DNA of 5,051 bases from an uncultured bacterium. GTDB lineage: Bacteria > Bacillota_A > Clostridia > Oscillospirales > Oscillospiraceae. Made by a program: the position numbers and the translations under genes. Position 1 is the stretch's first letter, and each line of letters starts with the position of its first letter. The stretch spans positions 1-5,051 of the forward strand of contig CAJMMY010000091.1 of assembly GCA_905214605.1 (NCBI GenBank), in the 5' to 3' direction. This document shows positions 1-5,051 of the stretch, one piece after another. Under the pieces are notes generated by a model. That model was not told where the DNA came from. It saw only the letters and a program-made list of their open reading frames with translations, and made no database searches.

Positions 1-231
1 CCGGAGCGCCGCAGAAATCAACGGAAAAAGCTGTATGTGAAATTCCCCAGTACCGATGAAAAAATGCGCCGCCGTCTGGAATTGCTGATGGAAATGTTCC
101 CCGGGGAGGAGCAGTTGGTGCTGTATTTCCCGGATACGGGCAAGCGCATGGCTGCCCGATGCATGGTTCACCCAGCGTTGGTGGAGGAATTGCAGGAACT
201 GTTGGGCGAGGAAAGCGTTGTTGTGAAATAA
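1..231 (+). CDS. dnaE: DNA polymerase III alpha subunit, C-terminal end (partial)
   Basis: This is the 3' end of a gene that starts before the window: the frame is open from base 1 to a TAA at 229-231, giving 76 residues. The GTG at 37 is an internal valine codon, because the frame continues upstream with PERRRNQRKKLYV and no ribosome binding site precedes it. The tail matches the extreme C-terminus of bacterial replicative polymerase DnaE: a basic stretch, a short strand, MFPGEEQLVLYFPDTGKR, then HPALVEELQELLGEESVVVK. In this family the end 'LGEENVVVK' is highly typical. DnaE is the catalytic subunit for chromosome replication in the cytoplasm, and its C-terminal region is where contacts with the tau/clamp-loader side are made. 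The polymerase active site lies outside the window and cannot be judged. The gene is followed at once by a terminator, so it ends its transcription unit. Confidence is high for the family; dnaE versus a dnaE paralogue cannot be separated from the tail alone. Confidence 0.9.
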   Translation, partial: PERRRNQRKKLYVKFPSTDEKMRRRLELLMEMFPGEEQLVLYFPDTGKRMAARCMVHPALVEELQELLGEESVVVK

Positions 232-239
232 AAATGTGG

Positions 240-269
240 AAAAGCGGCGGGAAATTCCGCCGCTTTTTT
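240..269 (+). terminator. Intrinsic terminator after dnaE
   Basis: A perfect 7-bp GC stem, GCGGCGG (244-250) with CCGCCGC (257-263), encloses the 6-nt loop GAAATT and is followed by six T residues (264-269). The A run at 240-243 can extend the stem by pairing with the first T residues. It begins 8 bases after the dnaE stop, so it should separate dnaE from the MATE gene downstream. Confidence 0.92.
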
Positions 270-306
270 GTTGGAGAGTTTTTTGGATTGTGTGGAAAGA
301 AGTGCG

Positions 307-333
307 TTGACAGCGGCAGATAACTCTTGCAAT
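307..333 (+). promoter_or_regulatory. Possible sigma-A promoter for the first MATE gene
   Basis: A perfect TTGACA lies at 307-312. The best -10 at a plausible distance is TGCAAT (328-333; four of six consensus bases), but the spacer is only 15 nt, shorter than the usual 17. No better -10 was found. A start just downstream (about 340) would give a very short leader for an ATG at 354 and would exclude the TTG at 327 as a start codon. The -35 match is strong and the overall call weak. Confidence 0.3.
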
Positions 334-343
334 CCGTTTTCAT

Positions 344-347
344 GAGG
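344..347 (+). promoter_or_regulatory. Ribosome binding site deciding the start of the first MATE gene
   Basis: GAGG at 344-347 lies 6 nt before the ATG at 354. The alternative ATG at 393 has only a weak purine run (AGAG, about 14 nt upstream), and the TTG at 327 has no recognisable Shine-Dalgarno sequence. This favours 354, although the family's usual N-terminal length is also compatible with 393. Confidence 0.55.
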
Positions 348-353
348 ATTAAA

Positions 354-1781
354 ATGACCTCACAATGTGAGAAAAGAGATGAAAATCCCCCTATGAAAAC
401 GGCAAACAGCGGTGATTTTTCCGTCGGTAGTGTAAAAACCAACATTCTTCGGTTGGCGGTGCCCATGACGCTGGCGGAGCTGATTCAGGTGATGTATAAC
501 ATCGTGGACCGAATTTTTATCGGCCATATTCCCGGCGCGTCCAGTCAGGCACTCACCGGGGTGGGCGTTACGCTGCCGCTGATTACCATTTTGATTGCCT
601 TTGCCAATTTGTTCGGCACCGGGGGCGCGCCGCTGTTTTCCATTGCCCGGGGTGCGGGAGATCGGGACCGGGCGCGGGATTTGATGGGCAACACCTTTGC
701 CCTGCTGCTGATTGCAGGCGGGGTGATGATGGGATTGATTTTTACCTTCAAGCGGCCGCTGCTGTATTTATTCGGCGCCAGTGAAAACACCTATTCCTAT
801 GCCGACGCGTATCTGACCGTTTATTTGCTGGGCACCTTGTTTTCCATGGTCAGTTTGGGCATGAACGGGTTTATCAATGCTCAGGGGTTCGGCATGATTG
901 GCATGCTGACGGTTTCCATCGGCGCCGCGCTGAATCTGATTCTGGACCCGCTGCTGATTTTCGTGCTGCAGATGGGCGTTCGGGGCGCAGCGGTGGCAAC
1001 GGTGATTTCTCAGGCGGCTTCCGCCGTTTGGGTGCTGCGGTTTCTCCGGAGCGGCAAGGTGATGATTCCGCTGGAATGGAAGTCCATGAAATTGCAGAGG
1101 AAACTGGCGCGGCAGATTACGTCTCTGGGAATTTCCGGGTTTGTCATGGGCGCGACCAACAGTTTGGTACAGATTGTCTGCAATAAAACCCTGCAGATTT
1201 GGGGCGGCAGCTTGGGCGATTTGTACGTGGGCGTGATGACCGTCATCAACTCGGTGCGGGAGATTGTGCTGCTGCCGATGCAGGGGCTGTCAAGCGGCGC
1301 GCAGCCGGTTATGAGTTTTAATTACGGTGCAAAACAATACGGCCGGGTAAAAGAGGCCATTCGCTTTACAACGGTCATCTGCGTGATATTTTCCTGCGCG
1401 GTGTGGGCATTGCTGCTGCTATTCCCCCAGATGTTTATGCGGTTGTTCAATGATGAACCGATGCTGATTGCCAAGGGTGTTTCGGCTATGCGGATTTACT
1501 TTTTCGGAATCTTTCTGATGGCGCTGCAAATGGCGGGGCAATCCACCTTTGTGGCTTTGGGATATTCCAAATATGCCATTTTCTTCTCCCTGCTGCGGAA
1601 AGTGGTTATCGTGGTTCCGCTGACAGTGATTTTGCCCTATCTGTTCGGCCTCGGCACCGACGGCGTATTTTGGGCGGAGCCGATTTCCAATCTGTTGGGG
1701 GGCACGGCTTGCTTTGTCACCATGCTGTGCGTGGTCCGACGGAGACTGAACCGGGCGCAGCAGACCCAAACAACTCCATAA
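354..1781 (+). CDS. MATE family efflux transporter, MepA-like
   Basis: A 475-residue multidrug and toxic compound extrusion (MATE) antiporter of the inner membrane. The family exports cationic drugs or metabolites in exchange for Na+ or H+; the substrate here is unknown. About twelve hydrophobic segments are visible (roughly residues 28-50, 66-92, 113-132, 153-175, 182-204, 207-228, 252-275, 290-312, 340-358, 378-400, 406-430, 434-462). Features typical of the MepA-like branch are VPMTLAELIQVMYNIVDRIFIGHIPG near the N-terminus (quoted in two overlapping parts: VPMTLAELIQVMYN and NIVDRIFIGHIPG), FGTGGAPLFSIARG (87-100), GFINAQGFG (172-180), and GAQPVMSFNYGA (315-326). The length is normal and no frameshift is seen. 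The start is uncertain: ATG 354 has the better ribosome binding site, while ATG 393 (462 residues) removes a poorly conserved hydrophilic leader and TTG 327 would lengthen it. The gene stands alone between two terminators and converges on the membrane HTH regulator, whose stop lies about 40 bp away. A link to that regulator is possible from position only. Confidence 0.93.
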   Translation: MTSQCEKRDENPPMKTANSGDFSVGSVKTNILRLAVPMTLAELIQVMYNIVDRIFIGHIPGASSQALTGVGVTLPLITILIAFANLFGTGGAPLFSIARGAGDRDRARDLMGNTFALLLIAGGVMMGLIFTFKRPLLYLFGASENTYSYADAYLTVYLLGTLFSMVSLGMNGFINAQGFGMIGMLTVSIGAALNLILDPLLIFVLQMGVRGAAVATVISQAASAVWVLRFLRSGKVMIPLEWKSMKLQRKLARQITSLGISGFVMGATNSLVQIVCNKTLQIWGGSLGDLYVGVMTVINSVREIVLLPMQGLSSGAQPVMSFNYGAKQYGRVKEAIRFTTVICVIFSCAVWALLLLFPQMFMRLFNDEPMLIAKGVSAMRIYFFGIFLMALQMAGQSTFVALGYSKYAIFFSLLRKVVIVVPLTVILPYLFGLGTDGVFWAEPISNLLGGTACFVTMLCVVRRRLNRAQQTQTTP

Positions 1782-1826
1782 AAAATTGCTGCGTCATTGC
1801 ATATTGCAACAACGCAGCATTTTTTA
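1781..1826. terminator. Bidirectional terminator between convergent genes
   Basis: An 8-bp stem, TGCTGCGT (1787-1794) with ACGCAGCA (1812-1819), continues after a 2x2 mismatch into an inner TTGC/GCAA stem (1797-1800 with 1806-1809) and a 5-nt loop. On the plus strand it is followed by six T residues and ATTT. On the minus strand the A run at 1781-1785 provides a T run. It therefore fits termination of both the MATE gene and the HTH gene. Its edges coincide with both stop codons: the MATE TAA ends at 1781 and the regulator's TAA occupies 1826-1824. Confidence 0.85.
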
Positions 1827-2801
1827 TTTCCGTTTTCGTTTCATCATGCTCAGAACAAGGCAGACTGCACCGAACAGCACACCGGCAATGGCCCACACCA
1901 GCCAGTAATACCCCGGGTTGCCGTTTCCGTAGGGGCCGAAGGTCACGAAGAGGAACAGCGCGGTCACCACCAGCCAGTAAATGGCAATGATCTGTCCGCG
2001 GAATGTTGCGGTTCGTTTGTTCTCTCGGGTGTAATCCCCCTCTTCCAGCAACCGGTCCATTGCGCCCCGCACGACACCCACCCGGACAAACCGGCTGCAA
2101 GCTACGGCAATGATGCACAGCGTCATGGAAACACCCAAACCGGTCAAGCGACCGTTCCCAATAGCACCTTCCGCAATGACAGGAATGGCGGCGAGAATAC
2201 ACAATACCGTGCCGATGGCATTGTTTTTGTCATAGGTATCGGAAAACTGCGCCGCCCGCTCCCGCACCAAACCGGAAACACCGTATTCCGTTTCAATGGG
2301 GTCGGTTTCCAAGAATTTGTAATCCCGCAGTTTGCTGCCGCAGGACATGAACAGCCAAACCGCAGCGGCAACCAATACCAATAAGAGCCCCAGACCGATG
2401 ATGGCACCAAACATTGTCATCAGCTGATTTTGGGAGAATCGGGTGGTGAGCAGCAGGGGAACCGGGGAAATGATGCACAAGGCGGTTGCCAATGCCATTT
2501 TTGGCGCTGCGGCTTGTTTCTTTTCCAGAAAGTCGGTTGCCTGGGACAAGGTGACTTTCCGCAGGGCGTCGGACTCCGGCTCGTTGGTATATTCCGGCTG
2601 CCCCAAATCGTCTTTCAGCAGGTAATCCAGCGTGACGCCGAATAAACCGGAAATCTGGAGCAGCTTGTCAATTTCCGGCACGGACTGTGCGCCCTCCCAT
2701 TTGGAAACGGATTGCCGGCTGACATTTAATTTTTGGGCAAGGTCTTCCTGAGACCACCCGGCTTGCTTTCGCAAGCTGACTAATTTATCTGCAAAAATCA
2801 T
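1824..2801 (-). CDS. XRE-type HTH regulator fused to a six-helix membrane domain
   Basis: A 325-residue protein with two parts. Residues 6-61 are a classic XRE/Cro-CI helix-turn-helix: LRKQAGWSQEDLAQKL, then VSRQSVSKWE as the recognition region, then IDKLLQISGLFGVTLDYLL. After a hydrophilic linker (62-100) come six predicted membrane segments at about 102-119, 128-152, 195-212, 219-237, 269-288 and 298-320, ending in the basic tail KRKRK. The positive-inside rule puts both termini and the two long charged loops (153-194, 238-268) in the cytoplasm, leaving only short outer loops. The DNA-binding domain would thus be tethered to the membrane. It probably represses or activates nearby promoters in response to a membrane or external signal; the ligand is unknown. 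The ATG at 2801 is well supported by AGGAGGT (2817-2811) 9 nt upstream. It is divergent from one MATE gene and convergent with another, which suggests efflux control. This HTH-plus-membrane architecture recurs in Clostridia as far as I recall, but its targets are mostly undefined. Confidence 0.9.
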   Translation of the reverse strand: MIFADKLVSLRKQAGWSQEDLAQKLNVSRQSVSKWEGAQSVPEIDKLLQISGLFGVTLDYLLKDDLGQPEYTNEPESDALRKVTLSQATDFLEKKQAAAPKMALATALCIISPVPLLLTTRFSQNQLMTMFGAIIGLGLLLVLVAAAVWLFMSCGSKLRDYKFLETDPIETEYGVSGLVRERAAQFSDTYDKNNAIGTVLCILAAIPVIAEGAIGNGRLTGLGVSMTLCIIAVACSRFVRVGVVRGAMDRLLEEGDYTRENKRTATFRGQIIAIYWLVVTALFLFVTFGPYGNGNPGYYWLVWAIAGVLFGAVCLVLSMMKRKRK

Positions 2802-2841
2802 AGTTTGAGAACCTCCTGATTGAAATCAGCGCGCTGTTCTG

Positions 2842-2874
2842 TTTCTGGTTGTATGGTATCAGATTTTCTGGTTG
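2842..2874. repeat. 10-bp direct repeat, candidate operator of the HTH gene
   Basis: TTTCTGGTTG occurs exactly at 2842-2851 and again at 2865-2874, 23 bp apart start to start, which is near two helical turns. The two copies bracket the proposed minus-strand -10 element (2858-2853), and the second copy runs into the proposed -35 region. Direct repeats on one face of the helix around a promoter core are a plausible regulator binding site; autoregulation by the XRE protein is the natural guess. The repeat is seen directly and the role is inferred. Confidence 0.5.
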
Positions 2875-2881
2875 CATGCAA
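2853..2881 (-). promoter_or_regulatory. Promoter for the HTH regulator (extended -10)
   Basis: On the minus strand, TTGCAT (2881-2876) and TACCAT (2858-2853) are 17 nt apart. TG with one spacer base (2861-2859) precedes the -10, making an extended -10 element. The -35 is a weak match (three of six bases), and the extended -10 could compensate for it. Transcription would start near 2846, leaving a leader of about 45 nt before the ATG at 2801. A perfect TTGACA also lies upstream on this strand (2907-2902) but has no acceptable -10 at 16-18 nt. Confidence 0.45.
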
Positions 2882-3016
2882 GAAATTCGCCCCTTGCAAT
2901 GTGTCAACCGTGGGTTGCAACCGGGCGTTGCACCGGGGAAAATCAAGGGTTTTCGGCTTTTTGCCGGAAGTTCAAAAGAATGTCGGTTATTTCAGGGAAA
3001 AACGATTGTTTTTTCA

Positions 3017-3045
3017 TTGATTCTTTTGAGGGCGGGCGGTATAAT
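3017..3045 (+). promoter_or_regulatory. Sigma-A promoter for the second MATE gene
   Basis: TTGATT (3017-3022) and a perfect TATAAT (3040-3045) are separated by the optimal 17 nt. Initiation would fall near 3052, about 39 nt before the ATG at 3091. This is the best promoter match in the window and suggests strong basal expression unless the gene is repressed. Confidence 0.8.
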
Positions 3046-3090
3046 CAGAAAACTGCTTGAGAGAGAATAAAATATGTCGGGAGGAACGAT

Positions 3091-4455
3091 ATGAATCAAG
3101 GTGCAAAGAAATTGACAGAAGGCGTACTGTGGAAACAGATTCTGTTTTTCAGTATTCCGCTGGTGCTTTCCAATCTGCTGCAGGTGCTGTTTAATATGTC
3201 CGATATTGCGGTGGTGGGCCAGTTTGCCGGTTCCAATGCACTGGGCTCCGTGGGCTCGACCACCACACTGGTGGCGCTGTTTACGGGAATTCTGATCGGT
3301 ATGGGCAGCGGCATCAACGTCATCGTTGCTCGGTTTTTCGGCGCGCAAGACCTGGAAAATCTGGAGGAAACGGTGCATACCTCTCTGATTCTCAGCGCGC
3401 TGATTGGTCTGGCACTGCTGGTGCTGGGCTTGGTGCTGGCAAATCCCATTCTCCTGCTGCTGAAAACCAAGGAGGAGCTGCTGGACGGTGCGGCGCTGTA
3501 TCTGCGGATTTATTTTCTGGGTATGCCTGCAACGGGTATTTATAACTTCGGCAACGCGGTGTTCAGCGCTGTGGGCAATACAAAAAAGCCGCTGATTTTC
3601 CTGAGCATTTCCGGCGCGGTGAATATTGCGCTGAATCTGTTTTTCGTGATTGTGTGCAACTTGGACGTAGCCGGTGTAGCCATTGCCAGCGCCGTCTCCC
3701 AGTGGCTTTCCGCCATTTTGATTGTGGTGTCGCTGCTGCGGGTGGAAGATGCTTACGGCATTAAGCCCCATTTGCTGAAATTGACCCGGAGCAAGGCTGC
3801 TTTGGTGCTGAAACTGGGTCTGCCTGCGGGCTTGCAGAACGCAATTTTCCAGGTGGCAAACCTGTTCATTCAGTTTGGCGTGAACAGTTTCAGCGCTACG
3901 GTGGTGTCCGGCAACTCCGCGGCGGCCAACGCAGATACCATGGTGTATGATACCATGGCGGCGGTGTATACGGCTTGCGGCAGTTTCATCGGTCAGAATC
4001 TGGGCGCGGGCAATATGGAGCGCGTGAAGAAATCCTACCGCATCAGCTTGGCTTATTCCGTAGGCGTGGGTGTGGTGCTTGGTCTGCTGCTGGAGATTTT
4101 CGGCAGACAGTTCCTGCATTTCTTCAGCCCCGACCCGGCGGTGGTAGAGGCAGGATTGTACCGGCTGCGCATCATGGCGCTGTCTTATTGGATTTCCCCC
4201 TTTATGGATTGCACCATTTCTGCCTCCCGTGGCTTGGGCATGAGCTTTGTTCCTACGGTGATTGTGGTTCTGGGCTCCTGCCTGTTCCGAATTGCATGGA
4301 TTTTCACGGTGTTTGCATTCTTCGGAACGCTGACCTCTCTGTATCTGCTGTATATGTTCTCTTGGACCATTACCGCAATTGCAGAGATTGCATATTACCA
4401 CAGAGTGTATCATAACGTATGCAGAATGTACCGCCCGAAAGAGTCGGCGGCATAA
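3091..4455 (+). CDS. MATE family efflux transporter, DinF/NorM-type branch
   Basis: A 454-residue polytopic membrane antiporter of the MATE superfamily, expected to export drugs or metabolites using an ion gradient; the substrate is unknown. The N-terminus LTEGVLWKQILFFSIPLVLS leads into LLQVLFNMSDIAVVGQFAG (29-47) and GSVGSTTTLVALFTGILIG (52-70), the typical first helices of the clostridial YoeA-like branch, followed by ARFFGAQDLENLEE (80-93). The second half-repeat starts near KLGLPAGLQNAIFQ (241-254), with SFIGQNLGAGNMERVKKS (298-315) as the repeat's equivalent of the GAQ...E loop, matching the family's two-fold six-plus-six helix build. The length is usual and the frame is intact. The ATG at 3091 is preceded by GGGAGG (3079-3084) at good spacing, and translation ends in tandem TAA TAA (4453-4458). 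It differs clearly from the other MATE gene in this window, so the two are not a recent duplication. It is transcribed away from the HTH-membrane regulator, sharing its control region, and is the most likely target of that regulator. Confidence 0.94.
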   Translation: MNQGAKKLTEGVLWKQILFFSIPLVLSNLLQVLFNMSDIAVVGQFAGSNALGSVGSTTTLVALFTGILIGMGSGINVIVARFFGAQDLENLEETVHTSLILSALIGLALLVLGLVLANPILLLLKTKEELLDGAALYLRIYFLGMPATGIYNFGNAVFSAVGNTKKPLIFLSISGAVNIALNLFFVIVCNLDVAGVAIASAVSQWLSAILIVVSLLRVEDAYGIKPHLLKLTRSKAALVLKLGLPAGLQNAIFQVANLFIQFGVNSFSATVVSGNSAAANADTMVYDTMAAVYTACGSFIGQNLGAGNMERVKKSYRISLAYSVGVGVVLGLLLEIFGRQFLHFFSPDPAVVEAGLYRLRIMALSYWISPFMDCTISASRGLGMSFVPTVIVVLGSCLFRIAWIFTVFAFFGTLTSLYLLYMFSWTITAIAEIAYYHRVYHNVCRMYRPKESAA

Positions 4456-4459
4456 TAAA

Positions 4460-4501
4460 CAAGGAGCTGTTGCGGTTGTTTGCGGCAGCTCCTTGCTTTT
4501 T
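4460..4501 (+). terminator. Intrinsic terminator after the second MATE gene
   Basis: A perfect 10-bp stem, CAAGGAGCTG (4460-4469) with CAGCTCCTTG (4486-4495), can extend inward by four pairs (two of them G-T) to leave an 8-nt loop. It is followed by CTTTTT (4496-4501). It begins right after the tandem stop codons, so the downstream small gene should have its own promoter. Confidence 0.92.
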
Positions 4502-4521
4502 GTGCAAATTTCAGTTACTAT
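4493..4521 (+). promoter_or_regulatory. Possible promoter for the small anchored protein gene
   Basis: TTGCTT (4493-4498) and TACTAT (4516-4521) are 17 nt apart, each a moderate match to the sigma-A consensus. The -35 overlaps the 3' arm and T run of the preceding terminator. Initiation would fall near 4528, giving a leader of about 34 nt. A second candidate -10, TACATA (4532-4537), lacks a credible -35. Confidence 0.4.
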
Positions 4522-4561
4522 CAAGGTAGATTACATAAACCGTAGAAAGTGAGGTCAGGCG

Positions 4562-4981
4562 ATGAAAAAACGAAATGGGATTCTTCTTACTGTCTTCCTA
4601 TTGGCGTTGGCAATTTTTGTAATCAATTACGCCGGTAACCGGAAGAAAGACACCGAACAACCGATTTCCATGGAATTTGCTCCGAATGCATTAGAATTAT
4701 GCGTCACCGCCGATGACGGTTATGTATTTGAGTGGATACAAGCGCCGGAAGGGAACGGATATTTGCAGATTCCCGCAGTCGATGACGAAACCCGTTCGAT
4801 TGTGCTTGATGTTTCCGCCATTCCCGTCGGGAAAAATGACTATTTGACCTTTGCTATGCAAAAAGCAGACGACTGCGTATATCTGACCTGCGAAATCCTG
4901 CATCAAAGCGACAGTCAGTTTATCGTTGAGGTGTCTCAAAAGAGTACGGAAAAAGTGGACACTTATAAATTTGATTATTGA
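4562..4981 (+). CDS. Small membrane-anchored or secreted protein of unknown function
   Basis: A 139-residue protein that I do not recognise. It begins with MKKRNG and a hydrophobic stretch (residues 6-24, ILLTVFLLALAIFVINYA) followed by NRKK. This fits an uncleaved N-terminal membrane anchor or a signal peptide; there is no lipobox cysteine and no clear AXA cleavage site. The remainder (about 30-139) is acidic and polar with alternating hydrophobic residues, suggesting a beta-rich domain outside the membrane. Cysteines lie at 47, 105 and 110. The pattern GYVFEW (53-58), then GKNDYLTFAMQ (90-100), then VYLTCEIL recalls Ig-like folds such as chagasin-type protease inhibitors, but the defining motifs of that family are not convincingly present, so this is only a hint. 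The start is supported by GAGG (4551-4554) 7 nt before the ATG. Codon use appears somewhat more AT-rich than in the MATE genes. It follows the second MATE gene but is separated by a terminator, so a shared role is not implied. Confidence 0.75.
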   Translation: MKKRNGILLTVFLLALAIFVINYAGNRKKDTEQPISMEFAPNALELCVTADDGYVFEWIQAPEGNGYLQIPAVDDETRSIVLDVSAIPVGKNDYLTFAMQKADDCVYLTCEILHQSDSQFIVEVSQKSTEKVDTYKFDY

Positions 4982-5014
4982 ATCGAATCCCAACACGATG
5001 GGAGAATATGACAT

Positions 5015-5047
5015 AGGGCGGGGGCATTTTTTTTATGCGCCCGCCCT
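5015..5047 (+). terminator. Long hairpin with an all-T loop, possible terminator
   Basis: AGGGCGGG (5015-5022) pairs with CCCGCCCT (5040-5047). After a G-G mismatch, GCAT (5024-5027) pairs with ATGC (5035-5038), leaving a loop of seven T residues (5028-5034). It lies 33 nt after the stop of the small protein gene and is stable enough to be a terminator stem. No T tract follows within the last four bases of the window (GATT), so termination is not proven. A weaker hairpin TCCCA/TGGGA (4988-5003) lies just before it. Confidence 0.5.
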
Positions 5048-5051
5048 GATT

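Larger units (their letters stand above)
2817..2922. promoter_or_regulatory. Cluster of short palindromes in the divergent control region
   Basis: Four dyads lie between the divergent regulator and MATE genes: TGATT-GA-AATCA (2817-2828) beside the regulator's ribosome binding site, CAGCGCGCTG (2827-2836) in its leader, TTGCATGCAA (2872-2881) over its -35, and GGTTGCAACC (2913-2922) upstream. GGTTG/CAACC words occur five times (2847, 2870 and 2913 in one orientation; 2905 and 2918 in the other). These are candidate protein-binding sites. All lie nearer the regulator's promoter than the MATE promoter (3017-3045). The rest of the gap (2923-3016) shows only a weak hairpin at 2950-2969 (TTTTCGGC/GCCGGAA, with a G-T pair), and no riboswitch family was recognised. 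Confidence 0.35.

Noticed and set aside
37..231. A separate 64-residue gene starting at GTG 37.
   Set aside because: The frame is open upstream to base 1 and the protein is the conserved C-terminal end of DnaE, so the GTG is an internal valine codon.
1717..2410. Open frames on both strands over the regulator gene (for example 1797-2384 plus, 1717-2202 minus).
   Set aside because: They overlap a well-supported HTH-membrane gene, lack ribosome binding sites, and give low-complexity products without recognisable domains.
2998..3013. AAAAAC-GATT-GTTTTTT hairpin as a terminator.
   Set aside because: The stem is almost entirely A-T and too weak, and no gene ends just before it.
2923..3016. A possible riboswitch or attenuator leader ahead of the second MATE gene.
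   Set aside because: Only a weak hairpin without a T tract is visible, no known riboswitch consensus was recognised, and the near-consensus promoter at 3017-3045 lies downstream, so this stretch would not be in the MATE leader.
2820..3070. Short plus-strand frames in the regulator/MATE gap (60-73 residues).
   Set aside because: They lack good ribosome binding sites, cover promoters and operator-like repeats, and their products resemble no protein; the gap is better read as regulatory DNA.
2992..4524. A 510-residue open frame on the minus strand, opposite the second MATE gene.
   Set aside because: It lies codon-on-codon opposite the MATE frame, so it stays open as long as the MATE gene avoids TTA, CTA and TCA codons, which its CTG/TTG-biased codon use explains. 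Its product is an implausible Q/H/R/N-rich chain, and it runs through a terminator and a promoter.

Overview
The window reads as a chromosomal segment from a moderately GC-rich member of the Firmicutes, class Clostridia, most likely an Oscillospiraceae-type gut anaerobe. This rests on the style of the DnaE C-terminus, the two clostridial-type MATE transporters, the strong AGGAGG-like ribosome binding sites and the codon preference (leucine almost always CTG or TTG). The genus cannot be fixed from the sequence alone.

Layout. Positions 1-231 carry the last 76 codons of a DNA polymerase III alpha subunit gene (dnaE), closed by a strong intrinsic terminator (240-269). A MATE-family multidrug/cation antiporter of the MepA-like type follows at 354-1781 (+). 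It converges on a minus-strand gene (1824-2801) encoding an unusual regulator: an XRE-type helix-turn-helix domain joined to six predicted membrane segments. One hairpin between the two convergent genes can act as a terminator in both directions. A regulatory gap of about 290 bp (2802-3090) separates the regulator from a divergent second MATE transporter of a different subfamily (3091-4455, +), which has a near-consensus promoter and its own strong terminator (4460-4501). A small membrane-anchored or secreted protein of unknown function (4562-4981, +) ends the window, followed by a long hairpin with an all-T loop (5015-5047).

How the genes may work together. The membrane-tethered HTH protein sits between two efflux pumps, convergent with one and divergent from the other. 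The gap it shares with the second MATE gene holds promoters in both directions, a 10-bp direct repeat bracketing the regulator's own -10 element, and several short palindromes. The simplest inference is a local efflux-control module in which the regulator acts on itself and possibly on the divergent pump. That is inferred from layout and not shown directly. Each unit has its own terminator, so dnaE, the two pumps and the small protein look like separate transcription units rather than one operon. No mobile element, CRISPR array, tRNA or rRNA was seen, and no wholly new system is evident; the regulator/pump locus is the most interesting part.
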